This document shows, in pieces, positions 15,623 to 23,903 of a stretch of 35,496 bases of DNA; position 1 is the stretch's first letter; every line of letters starts with the position of its first letter. Both the position numbers and the translations under genes were made by a program. Below the pieces are notes generated by a model that saw nothing but the letters and a program-made list of their open reading frames with translations, was not told where the DNA came from and did not search any database. The DNA is from a candidate division WS6 bacterium GW2011_GWE2_33_157 (lineage in GTDB: Bacteria > Patescibacteriota > Dojkabacteria > SC72), in the NCBI GenBank assembly GCA_000989675.1, contig LBOT01000003.1, positions 54,257 to 89,752 of the forward strand, in the 5' to 3' direction.

Positions 15623-16985
15623 TTTCCCAAAGTTTTAATTTTATCTTGTTATCATATGTTTTAGGACCATATACAATTGGTTTACCTCTACAATCTATTA
15701 CTAAATATTCATATACAACCCCACCAATAGATGACAGAAATTCAATATTATTTGATGTATGATGAGATAGCTCTGCACCATTTTTTAAACTACCTTCTAC
15801 TATCGTTTTATTCTTACCCAATGGTAATTTTAATATCTCCAGTGCAGGATTAAGTGCATATATTTCTTTCGGATTCTCAAAGTCTTGACTTAATATCTTA
15901 CCTGAAAACATTACCTTATTTTTACTCCTTGAAGAAGTTATTTCAGGAATTACCACCTTATATGCCTTAGGAAGAATATCTCCTTTTAATACCAATATCT
16001 CCTCTGTTTCTACTGTTTCTGTCATACTCTTACCAAATGTTAAAACAGTATTATTATTATCAACAAACAAGTCAAAAACACCTTCCAATTCTAATCCATC
16101 TATTGTAGAGAGTAACAAATCTCTATTATTTAAAAGTCTTCCCAATTTACCTGTGACAAATATTGCACTATCTTTTCTTCCAAATCCCTCTAGCTTATCT
16201 TTGTGTTCTCTCTTTGTAGAAAGATTCTGAACTGTTGTAAATGCTCTTAACAAATCATTTACAACGGGCTCTATAATATATTCACAACTATGAGCAACAA
16301 AGTTTGCCCATTTATCAGATATCTCCTCTGAAGATGAATCTACTGAAAGAAATGCTTGTAATTGAGAACTCTTAATAAAGTCTATTAATCCAATCTCATT
16401 ATTCCAATCAATCTTACTACTGTTAAATTGAATACCACTACTCTGTTCTTTTTTAAACATTCCAGAACCGTGAGATACTCTATTTGTGCGATATATAGAG
16501 AAATGAGAAAGATCTAAATCCAACCAGAGAATATCGTCATAGCCTAACCTATCTAAAAGACCTTTTGTAAGTCCCTCTATATATTTATCATCAAGGATTC
16601 TTAAAACTACATCACCAGAGAATTCTTTTATAGACTTATATATATTATTGAAAAATGGCTGATTATCATCTACAAGTACCTTAATACCAGATACCCCTAC
16701 CCCCTCTTCCTTAAAATCAATTATTTTAAAAATATCTTCATATTCTCTATTAACAATATCCCAATCAAATTCTTTTTCTAAGGCATTAAAATATTCAAAC
16801 CAAAATTTTTTGTTAAATACAATATCATCTAATCTAAACTTTAATGGTGATAAATCTGTAATATCTGAGAGTAAATATGTCCTTTGGGCTACAAAATCAG
16901 TATATGCTAAATTAGCAAAAATATAGTTATCTTTAACCAATACAATTAAGTATGCATTTTTCTTTAAAATAGGCAGTCGATCCAT
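15606..16985 (-). CDS. Divergent MutL-like (glutamate mutase L family) actin-fold protein
   Basis: A 459-residue soluble protein. The stretch DDILWLDLDLSHFSIYRTN (about 150-168) has the form of the second phosphate-binding hairpin of actin-like ATPases. DSAIFVTGKLGRLLNN followed by a DGLELEGVFDLFVDNNN pattern (about 272-312) matches the adenosine-loop region of MutL-like proteins, where relatives have a GG and an LQPVG. The usual phosphate-1 DxGSTxTK is not seen at the N-terminus, so ATP binding may be lost. It is preceded by the rpsR terminator and by TGGTAAACT, which places transcription at the ATG itself. It is coupled to the 335-residue gene by overlap. The assignment is tentative. Confidence 0.45.
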   Translation of the reverse strand: MDRLPILKKNAYLIVLVKDNYIFANLAYTDFVAQRTYLLSDITDLSPLKFRLDDIVFNKKFWFEYFNALEKEFDWDIVNREYEDIFKIIDFKEEGVGVSGIKVLVDDNQPFFNNIYKSIKEFSGDVVLRILDDKYIEGLTKGLLDRLGYDDILWLDLDLSHFSIYRTNRVSHGSGMFKKEQSSGIQFNSSKIDWNNEIGLIDFIKSSQLQAFLSVDSSSEEISDKWANFVAHSCEYIIEPVVNDLLRAFTTVQNLSTKREHKDKLEGFGRKDSAIFVTGKLGRLLNNRDLLLSTIDGLELEGVFDLFVDNNNTVLTFGKSMTETVETEEILVLKGDILPKAYKVVIPEITSSRSKNKVMFSGKILSQDFENPKEIYALNPALEILKLPLGKNKTIVEGSLKNGAELSHHTSNNIEFLSSIGGVVYEYLVIDCRGKPIVYGPKTYDNKIKLKLWESGNKE

Positions 16986-16992
16986 TACAAAC

Positions 16993-17001
16993 AGTTTACC
17001 A
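16993..17001 (-). promoter_or_regulatory. Extended -10 for the MutL-like gene pair
   Basis: TGGTAAACT on the minus strand, 7 nt before the ATG at 16985. If used, transcription would begin at or next to the start codon, giving a leaderless mRNA. The -35 is weak (TTTTAA region). Confidence 0.35.
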
Positions 17002-17020
17002 GTTAAAGAAGAATATTAAA

Positions 17021-17044
17021 ACAAAAAGAGGCCTTTCGGCCTCT
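17021..17044 (-). terminator. Rho-independent terminator of rpsF-ssb-rpsR
   Basis: Read on the minus strand: AGAGGCC, the tetraloop GAAA, GGCCTCT, then TTTTTGTTTT. A 7-bp GC-rich stem and T-tract lie 22 bp after the rpsR stop and before the next gene. Confidence 0.9.
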
Positions 17045-17066
17045 ATTCAATATCTTTAATATCTAA

Positions 17067-17420
17067 TTAAACCTCTCTTGATACATATGGAAGTAATGCC
17101 ATAAATCTTGCCCTCTTAATACTTCTCTTTAACTGCTTTTGGTGTTTATGACATGCTCCAGATTTCTCTGTAGAAATAATTTTACCTCTTACTGAAGTAA
17201 ACTTTTTCAATTGATATACATCTTTGTATGATACTTCCTTTACACCTGAATCACAAAGTGGACATGAAAGATTTTGGACAATCTTTCTTCTTTTTCTAAT
17301 CTTTTTCTTTCCACCATATGAATCATCTGTTTCTTCTTCGGTAACGGTTTTTTCATCAAATACATCCTCTATTGATGGTGCGACTACTTTTATTTCTTCT
17401 TTTACCTTAACCTCTGCCAT
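17067..17420 (-). CDS. rpsR: 30S ribosomal protein bS18
   Basis: A 117-residue protein. The last about 70 residues are bS18, including YKDVYQLKKFTS, the basic QKQLKRSIKRARFMALLPY and a zinc-type CPLC with CHKH. An N-terminal extension of about 50 residues, rich in acidic residues then lysine, is not part of the usual protein. bS18 binds bS6 on the small-subunit platform. It is the last gene of the conserved rpsF-ssb-rpsR operon and is followed by a strong terminator. Confidence 0.95.
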   Translation of the reverse strand: MAEVKVKEEIKVVAPSIEDVFDEKTVTEEETDDSYGGKKKIRKRRKIVQNLSCPLCDSGVKEVSYKDVYQLKKFTSVRGKIISTEKSGACHKHQKQLKRSIKRARFMALLPYVSREV

Positions 17421-17438
17421 TAATCGGTACTATTCAAA

Positions 17439-17915
17439 TTAAAATGGTAAATCAGAATCCTCTAAAGGATCTTCATTATTACTATCAGTCTCTTCCTCAA
17501 CAGGAGTAGTCTCTACTACTTCTTCTGTTTCTTCACTATTACTATTTTGTGCTCCTTCTAATCCTGCCCCCTGCTTACCTTTACTATCTAAAAGAATCAT
17601 ATCATTTACCCTGACCTCTGTTTTGTATCTTGTACTACCATCTTCTGCTTCCCATGATCTTGTTGTTAGGGAACCCTCTATGTAAACCTTCATTCCCTTA
17701 GCAAGTAATTGCTGACATATTTCAGCCATCTTATTCCAAGCTACTATGTTATGGAACTCTGCAATCTCTTTTATATCTCCACCTTGATCTTTCCATGATT
17801 TATTTGTTGCTAACCCAAAAGTAACTACAGGAGTACCTCCAGTTGTATATCTTAACTCTGGCTCTCTTGTTAAATTACCAATTAACTGAACTTTATTTAA
17901 AGACCTTGCTGACAT
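17439..17915 (-). CDS. ssb: Single-stranded DNA-binding protein
   Basis: A 158-residue protein with an N-terminal OB fold (LNKVQLIGNLTREPELRYTTGG, FGLATNKSW, YIEGSLTTRSWE), a Glu/Asn/Ser-rich linker and the classic acidic tip ending DSDLPF that recruits replication and repair proteins. It lies between rpsF and rpsR in the standard order. Its ATG has no Shine-Dalgarno motif. Confidence 0.96.
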   Translation of the reverse strand: MSARSLNKVQLIGNLTREPELRYTTGGTPVVTFGLATNKSWKDQGGDIKEIAEFHNIVAWNKMAEICQQLLAKGMKVYIEGSLTTRSWEAEDGSTRYKTEVRVNDMILLDSKGKQGAGLEGAQNSNSEETEEVVETTPVEEETDSNNEDPLEDSDLPF

Positions 17916-17978
17916 TTTTGTATATATATAAATTTAACTTACCTTAATATTACCAACCAAACATTAACTAATATTGAA

Positions 17979-18335
17979 TTATACCTCTATTTCTTTTTTC
18001 TTAATTCCCTTTCCTATTGCTCCTGGGTTATCACTCTCTACAATCATAAATCTTAATATCTCTTGTTTTAATTGTAATAACCTCTTCATTTCATTTATAT
18101 TCTTAGGTAATCCCCTAAAGTTATAAACGATATAGTATCCCTCATTATGGCCCTGTATCTTAAAAGATAGGTATCTCTTACCCCAAACATCCACATCTAA
18201 TACTTCACCTCCACCCTGTTCCATCATATCCATAAACTCCTTATGTATACTCTTTCTTAGGTCGTCAGGAAGCAATGGCTTAAATACTACCATCATTTCG
18301 TAATTTTTGAATTGTTTTTCTCTCTCTACTAACAT
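17979..18335 (-). CDS. rpsF: 30S ribosomal protein bS6
   Basis: A 118-residue protein with the bS6 alpha/beta pattern: KNYEMMVVFKPLL at the start, GGEVLDVDVWGKRYLSFKIQGHNEGYYIVYNF in the middle and LKQEILRFMIV near the end. It binds 16S rRNA together with bS18. It is the first gene of rpsF-ssb-rpsR and has a clear promoter upstream. Confidence 0.95.
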   Translation of the reverse strand: MLVEREKQFKNYEMMVVFKPLLPDDLRKSIHKEFMDMMEQGGGEVLDVDVWGKRYLSFKIQGHNEGYYIVYNFRGLPKNINEMKRLLQLKQEILRFMIVESDNPGAIGKGIKKKEIEV

Positions 18336-18373
18336 CTATCTTACTCTTTTAACTTAATGTTCAATGCGAATGG

Positions 18374-18402
18374 ATTTTAGCAGAAAAAATAAGATATTAC
18401 AA
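18374..18402 (-). promoter_or_regulatory. Promoter of rpsF-ssb-rpsR
   Basis: TTGTAA (18397-18402), a 17-nt spacer ending TGC, and TAAAAT (18374-18379) on the minus strand: an extended -10 promoter. The predicted leader to the rpsF ATG is about 32 nt, longer than for other promoters in this window. Confidence 0.6.
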
Positions 18403-18407
18403 TTGTA

Positions 18408-19544
18408 TTATCCATTAGCAAGAATAATAATATAGTCTCCATCGTTAACTATATATTCTCTCCCCATATTCTTTACTAAGCCCTCCTCTTTTGCTTTATT
18501 CCATCCACCTACTTTAAGCATACTATCAACATTAACAACATCCGCCGTAATAAAGTTCTTACCTAAATCTGTATGTATAACACTTGCAGCACTTTTTACA
18601 TTAGCACCTTTCTCTATACTCCATGCATTACACTCTTTTTGAGAACCAGTATAAAAGGTTATTAAATTCAACCTATTATATGCAGCTAAAATAACATCCT
18701 CAACAGTAATTGGCTTACTACCAAGCAATTCAATATATTCATTTAATTCACTCTCTTGCATATTAGCTAAATCTGAAAGAAGTTTAATATCTACCTTTAA
18801 TATATATTCATGTGCTGGATCATTGGATATTTTAGCCAATCCTTCAATCCAATCATTCATTTTCTCTCCTTCCAAACCTTCCTTACAGTTAAGTAAGAAT
18901 AATCTCTGCTTATTAGTAAGTAACCATAGTTCACGAATAACTTCACTCTCTTCAGGAGTTAATTTCATATCAATTATAGGTTTTCCCTCATTTAACCAAT
19001 TCTTAGCTTTCTCTAGTACATTCCTTTGTAGTTGTAAATCATCCGTAGCACCCGATTTACTATTCCTTATTACAAGTGCAAGTCTTTTCTCAACAGCTTC
19101 TAAATCTTTGATAATTAATTCTGATTGTACAATCTCAAAATCATCAACAGGGTCTACTCTATTATATACATGTACTATTTCTTCACTATTAAAAGCTCGG
19201 AGTACGTATATTATTACATCTACCTCTCTAATATGTGAAAGAAATTGGTTACCTAACCCCTCTCCTTTCGAAGCTCCTTTTACTAATCCTGCTATATCTA
19301 CGAATGTCATTACAGATGGAACTATTTTCTGAGCATCAAAAAACTTTGATAACATATCTAACCTACTATCAGGAATCTCTACTACTCCAATATTCTTATC
19401 TATTGTACAAAATGGATAGTTCTCTGCAGGAACTGATTTCTTTGTTAATGCATTAAACAAAGAAGACTTCCCCGCATTTGGCAATCCAACTATCCCCAAA
19501 GAGAGTGTATGAGACCTTACAATATTATCCATATTTACTGCCAT
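18408..19544 (-). CDS. ychF: Redox-regulated ribosome-associated ATPase YchF (Obg/OLA1 family)
   Basis: A 378-residue P-loop NTPase. G1 is GLPNAGKSSLFNAL, the conserved NYPFCTIDKN follows, and G3 is DIAGLVKGASKGEGLGNQFL. The C-terminal TGS domain ends TADVVNVD...GWNKAKEEG. YchF prefers ATP to GTP and binds ribosomes. It has its own extended -10 promoter and is divergent from the transglutaminase-like gene. A second in-frame Met at position 5 is possible. Confidence 0.96.
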   Translation of the reverse strand: MAVNMDNIVRSHTLSLGIVGLPNAGKSSLFNALTKKSVPAENYPFCTIDKNIGVVEIPDSRLDMLSKFFDAQKIVPSVMTFVDIAGLVKGASKGEGLGNQFLSHIREVDVIIYVLRAFNSEEIVHVYNRVDPVDDFEIVQSELIIKDLEAVEKRLALVIRNSKSGATDDLQLQRNVLEKAKNWLNEGKPIIDMKLTPEESEVIRELWLLTNKQRLFLLNCKEGLEGEKMNDWIEGLAKISNDPAHEYILKVDIKLLSDLANMQESELNEYIELLGSKPITVEDVILAAYNRLNLITFYTGSQKECNAWSIEKGANVKSAASVIHTDLGKNFITADVVNVDSMLKVGGWNKAKEEGLVKNMGREYIVNDGDYIIILANG

Positions 19545-19567
19545 TTACTTAATATATTACGACCCAG

Positions 19568-19576
19568 ATTATACCA
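19568..19576 (-). promoter_or_regulatory. Extended -10 promoter of ychF
   Basis: TGGTATAAT on the minus strand, a perfect extended -10, about 24 nt before the ychF ATG. The -35 is poor, as expected for this promoter class. Confidence 0.65.
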
Positions 19577-19613
19577 CTTTCAAAGATATTAATTCTAAAG
19601 TAATATATTAAAC

Positions 19614-21470
19614 ATGAGATTAAATACCCAAAACTTTTTTAAAATATTTCTTACCTTTTCCTTCCTACTAATATCCTACAAAGGAATATTAGCTCAAAGT
19701 AGTGATTTTGTAATTCAAAACAACACTACATTAACATATACAACAGGCTCTAATGTTATTGATTTCACTACAGAATATATAAGGGAGGTAATGAACAAGA
19801 AGTACCTTTACTCTACACAGGGAGAGAAGATATTTCATATTCCAGACTTACCACAAACAAAGGAGTATGAAGTAGAAATAGAAAGACAATTTAAGCTTGA
19901 CTCTCTTACTGTAACAGATGAAAAAGGGAAAGCAATCTTATACACGGTAGAAGAATTAGAACTAGGAGATGGTATATATGTTAAAGTTCCAAATTACAAA
20001 CAAACTATATATGGTTCACCATATAGGATATATGTAAGGTATAAAACACATGATCTAGTTAAAATGGTTAATGATTGGGTTTTAATACAATCTCATGCAT
20101 TAAATAAAGATACTATATTTGAACAAATTGACCCAACAACAGGAACTAAAACAGCTCTCTCATATAACCTTAAGATAGTTACAGATGCTACTATTCCCCC
20201 ACTCGCAAAAATATACCCTTCAACATATCGTACAGAAGAAAACGATGAAAAAACTATTTATTATTTCGACTCTAAAGATCGTTTAGGACAATCTATATAC
20301 TTAGAGTTTGGAACTCAACAGTTGTATAGGTTTGAATTAAAATATACAGCACCTAAAACTGATGAAATTGTTCCTGAAAGATATTCGGACGTAATAAGTG
20401 CCTTATCTACTAATATATATGAGCTATCTCTTCCAAGGGAACTTTCTGAGACAAATCAAAAGGTAAAAATAGAGAAAATAATACCAACTCCTACACGTAT
20501 CACTATGGACGAGGAAGGAAATATAAATGCTAAATTTGAAGTACCCGCAAATCAAAGTACTGATATATACATTTCAGGATATATATGGGTAGAACAGAAC
20601 TCTCTTATCAACAAACGAGAAATTCCGAATCTAGAATTTACTAAATATGTAGAGGATATTTCTAAGGACAGTAAACTCTCTAAGTATACTTCTGCTACAA
20701 AATATTGGGAAGTAAATGATCCATTCATTGTTGAGGAAGCAAGAAAATTAGCAACAGACAAAACATATTTAATGGATATAGTTAGAAGTGATTACAAATA
20801 TGTAAATGAAATATTAGAGTATGATCAAAGTAAAATAGCTGAGAACAATCAAAGAATTGGAGCTAAAGCAGCATTACAAGGAGGAGGTTCTGTATGTATG
20901 GAGTATGCAGACTCTATGATTGCATTACTAAGAGCCCAAGGAATACCTGCAAGAGCTGCACTTGGATATGCAAATTTAGATGTTCTATCAAAGACAAATG
21001 AAAGTGGTAATGTTAGACATCAGTGGGTTCAAATATGGGTACCTGAGTATGGGTGGCTAAGTATAGATCCAACATACGAGAGCGATAACATGAAGATTGG
21101 ACAAGATATAGAGGGAATACTTTGGGAAACATTTTATGATCAAGAATTATCAAGTGTAAGAATGTACTCTGCAGACACAGTTAGTAGCGAAGAGCTATCA
21201 GATTACAAAATACAAATATATGCTGTTACAAATGAGGACATTAAGGATGAGAACTCTCTTCTATCATACTCCGATATTACATTTGAAGCGCAAAACTCAA
21301 CTGGAGATATTGTAAATACCCTTATAAAAACAACAACCGTTGGAAAAGCATTGATAGTAGTACTCCCCATATCCATAGTACTAGTATTACTAATTGCACT
21401 TGCAAGTTTAACAACATCTTTAATCAGAAGAGCTAAATATCGTAAAGCTTCTCGAACTCTACAGCCTTAA
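19614..21470 (+). CDS. Secreted, membrane-anchored transglutaminase-like protein
   Basis: A 618-residue protein with a signal peptide ending near ILAQSS, a long beta-rich extracellular region, a transglutaminase-core domain and a C-terminal membrane segment (about 580-605) with a basic tail. The catalytic triad is readable as Cys428 (SVCMEYA), His469 (RHQWVQIW) and Asp485 (SIDPT). Such proteins act as peptidases, amidases or cross-linkers at the cell surface; the substrate is unknown. It is divergent from ychF, and its 3' end overlaps the convergent AMP phosphorylase gene by 38 nt. A weak promoter (TTTCAA-17-TAATAT) would make it almost leaderless. Confidence 0.85.
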   Translation: MRLNTQNFFKIFLTFSFLLISYKGILAQSSDFVIQNNTTLTYTTGSNVIDFTTEYIREVMNKKYLYSTQGEKIFHIPDLPQTKEYEVEIERQFKLDSLTVTDEKGKAILYTVEELELGDGIYVKVPNYKQTIYGSPYRIYVRYKTHDLVKMVNDWVLIQSHALNKDTIFEQIDPTTGTKTALSYNLKIVTDATIPPLAKIYPSTYRTEENDEKTIYYFDSKDRLGQSIYLEFGTQQLYRFELKYTAPKTDEIVPERYSDVISALSTNIYELSLPRELSETNQKVKIEKIIPTPTRITMDEEGNINAKFEVPANQSTDIYISGYIWVEQNSLINKREIPNLEFTKYVEDISKDSKLSKYTSATKYWEVNDPFIVEEARKLATDKTYLMDIVRSDYKYVNEILEYDQSKIAENNQRIGAKAALQGGGSVCMEYADSMIALLRAQGIPARAALGYANLDVLSKTNESGNVRHQWVQIWVPEYGWLSIDPTYESDNMKIGQDIEGILWETFYDQELSSVRMYSADTVSSEELSDYKIQIYAVTNEDIKDENSLLSYSDITFEAQNSTGDIVNTLIKTTTVGKALIVVLPISIVLVLLIALASLTTSLIRRAKYRKASRTLQP

Positions 21471-22941
21471 TTCCCTCTTCCATTCTATCTTTAGTAGTTG
21501 CATACAAAGTCATTAGTATATCACCCTTTTCTACTCTATCTCCTGGCATTTTATTCATATATATTCCTGCCTCTTTTATTTTTGGAGTACCAAGAGACCT
21601 TGCTATCTCCACTATTTCTCTTGTACATATATTCTTTATAACTCCACTCTTTTCAGACTTGACCTCATGTTTAATCTTACCCGGTTCTAATTCAGAAGAA
21701 AGGGTTTCTTTCTTTGCGCCTTGAGCCTTAGCTATATCCCAGAATTTCTTTAGAGCTTTTCCCGAATCGAGTAACTCTAGAGCAAGTTTCTTACCCTCCC
21801 CCTTCTTAGCTCTTTTATTAAACTCGAAGATCTCAGTAGCCATCTGTATCACTATGTCTTCCAACTCTTGAGAACGTTTCTCATCTCTTTCAAGTACTCT
21901 TAAACACTCTCTCATTTCTAAGATAGGACCAACTCCCCTACCATCTGGACCTTTCACTATCCTTTTGAATGTTACACACTTAATACCAAATCTATTGAAT
22001 AGTTTCTCAAACTCTCTCTTAAGAAATTCTAAGTCATCCGGCCTCTCAATCTTAGTACCTTTACCGTATGGTAAATCAATTAATACAGATGTTGTACCCA
22101 TTGCTATTTTTTTAGCAACGATACTAACTAATACCTTTTGGAATTCCTGTATCTTTATAGATCTTTCTACATTAATAATTTCATCATCTGCAGGGGCTAA
22201 ATACAACGAACCACCCCATATCATACAAGCTCCTGTTTTCTCTACGACCTTGTATACCTCTTCTTTTGAAAGAGAAACTGGCATAACACTCTCTAAAATA
22301 TCCGTGGTACCAGCAGGAGAAGTGATTGCTCTTGTTGAGCTATTTGGAACAACTAAACCATTTGCAGCAAGAATTGAAACTAATATTGGAGTTATACCCT
22401 TACCCGCAGTTCCTCCTATGGAGTGTTTATCAACTACCAAATCTTTGTTATTTTTTATATATTTAAACTCCAACTTTTCCCCTGAATCGGCCATGCCCTT
22501 AGTCATCCAAGCTATCTCATCATCATCAAAACCTGGGCTAAAGAAAGTAGCAACAAAAAATGCTACTTCAGTTTCTTTAAGCTTTCTAGAACCAATATCT
22601 GACATAATTGTGAGTAATTCCTCCTCATTTAGCTTCTGACCAGAAATCTTCTTCCTTATAGCTTCTAGGGACTTACTCCTAGAAGGGATATCTATCAGTA
22701 TCTTTCTACCATCTGGTATCTTGTATTCTTCGGGAATCTCCTCATACAGACCTACTTCACCAGTAGCTATCTCACTCTCCGTAATTATAACTCTTACGTA
22801 AAGCTCTATGTCCTTGTAACCTAGTAAAACCCTCTCTCCTTCATTGATACCTAGTTCATTTGCATCATCCTGATGTATCAAAATAAATAGATCTTTGCCT
22901 GCTCCTAGATCAAGTTTCTTACTCTTCAGATATACTGCCAT
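21433..22941 (-). CDS. AMP phosphorylase (thymidine phosphorylase family, archaeal-type)
   Basis: A 502-residue enzyme that converts AMP and phosphate to adenine and ribose 1,5-bisphosphate. The N-terminal about 80 residues are the extra domain that separates AMP phosphorylase from shorter thymidine phosphorylases. The catalytic part has KHSIGGTAGKGITPI, SSRAITSPAGTTDILE (read here with STRAITSPAGT) and WGGSLYLAPADD. In archaea and Patescibacteria this feeds R15P isomerase and RuBisCO. The isomerase gene lies 20 bp upstream on the same strand, which strongly supports AMP phosphorylase over pyrimidine nucleoside phosphorylase. No RuBisCO gene is in the window. Confidence 0.92.
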   Translation of the reverse strand: MAVYLKSKKLDLGAGKDLFILIHQDDANELGINEGERVLLGYKDIELYVRVIITESEIATGEVGLYEEIPEEYKIPDGRKILIDIPSRSKSLEAIRKKISGQKLNEEELLTIMSDIGSRKLKETEVAFFVATFFSPGFDDDEIAWMTKGMADSGEKLEFKYIKNNKDLVVDKHSIGGTAGKGITPILVSILAANGLVVPNSSTRAITSPAGTTDILESVMPVSLSKEEVYKVVEKTGACMIWGGSLYLAPADDEIINVERSIKIQEFQKVLVSIVAKKIAMGTTSVLIDLPYGKGTKIERPDDLEFLKREFEKLFNRFGIKCVTFKRIVKGPDGRGVGPILEMRECLRVLERDEKRSQELEDIVIQMATEIFEFNKRAKKGEGKKLALELLDSGKALKKFWDIAKAQGAKKETLSSELEPGKIKHEVKSEKSGVIKNICTREIVEIARSLGTPKIKEAGIYMNKMPGDRVEKGDILMTLYATTKDRMEEGIKAVEFEKLYDI

Positions 22942-22961
22942 TTTTTGTCTTATTTAACATA

Positions 22962-23903
22962 TTATTCGAATAGCCAAGCGTATTTAGCTTTTACTATACC
23001 AGATATTTCTTCAGGTTTAATAATACCAAATTCGGTCATAAAACCAGTAATTAGTTTGTTATCAACAATCTCAAATGCTGGATTAAACATCTTAAGATTC
23101 TTTGGAGCATCACTCCATAGTTCCTTATCTTCACGAATTTCAATAACGATATCTTTTAAACCAATATTAGGATCTACTTTCAAAAGTGGTGAAACAACAT
23201 ACAAAGGCTTACCAATTTGGAATGCAGCCATAGCTATACCCCAACTACCTGTCTTATTAATACAGTGACCATCTAATGTGATCTGATCACATCCTATGAA
23301 TACTCCATCTATTGGAACAGACCCTCTACCAATTACAAATGATTCAGCCGCACTATCCGATATCAAGGTAGTAGAAATCCCCTCCTCTAAAAGACTTTTA
23401 GCTGTTATACGACCCTGATACAAAGGTCTAGTTTCAGTACACACAACATCAAATGAACTCTTATTTTGTGCAATACTTTTAAGAACTGAAACAGCCGTTG
23501 AAGAATGACAATGTGTTAGTACATTCTCTAGATATTTTACATATGGAACCCCTAACTCAACAATACTTCTCTTTGAATCTGATATACGAAATAGGTACTC
23601 ATCACAGATATCTAAAAGTTGTTGTTTCATATCATTAACAAAGTGTAAATCAGCAACCTTACTTTTAGACACATGCTGTACATACCTAACAGCATTCCTT
23701 GCTAAAGGTTCATTCAAACGAGCATTGGCTAACTTATTTCCCACTCTAACCAACTCGTTGTAAAACACATCCCTTTGTCCGATATTTGACTCTTCTATGT
23801 AAATTTTCATTCCCTCTACCGTTGCGATAGCAACATTAGTAGCACCTTGAATGTTCAATTTCTTTATATCTTCTTCTATATCTAATATCTGTTTAACACT
23901 CAT
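22962..23903 (-). CDS. Ribose-1,5-bisphosphate isomerase (eIF2B-like family)
   Basis: A 313-residue protein of the eIF-2B alpha / MtnA family that converts ribose 1,5-bisphosphate to ribulose 1,5-bisphosphate. The expected catalytic residues are present: Cys132 in THCHSS and Asp206 in GCDQITLDG. CTETRPLYQG and LISDSAAESFV are also typical. The choice of R15P isomerase over MtnA or a true eIF2B subunit rests mainly on the adjacent AMP phosphorylase. Its ATG overlaps the stop of the beta-CASP gene as TAATG, so the two are probably translationally coupled. Confidence 0.9.
   Translation of the reverse strand: MSVKQILDIEEDIKKLNIQGATNVAIATVEGMKIYIEESNIGQRDVFYNELVRVGNKLANARLNEPLARNAVRYVQHVSKSKVADLHFVNDMKQQLLDICDEYLFRISDSKRSIVELGVPYVKYLENVLTHCHSSTAVSVLKSIAQNKSSFDVVCTETRPLYQGRITAKSLLEEGISTTLISDSAAESFVIGRGSVPIDGVFIGCDQITLDGHCINKTGSWGIAMAAFQIGKPLYVVSPLLKVDPNIGLKDIVIEIREDKELWSDAPKNLKMFNPAFEIVDNKLITGFMTEFGIIKPEEISGIVKAKYAWLFE

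Noticed and set aside
18823-19332. 169-residue plus-strand ORF
   Set aside because: A shadow within ychF; Ser/Leu-rich with no family pattern.
21965-22639. 224-residue plus-strand ORF
   Set aside because: A shadow within the AMP phosphorylase gene, whose conserved motifs lie on the other strand.
22962-23903. Methylthioribose-1-phosphate isomerase (MtnA)
   Set aside because: The same superfamily, but the adjacent AMP phosphorylase and absence of methionine-salvage genes favour R15P isomerase.
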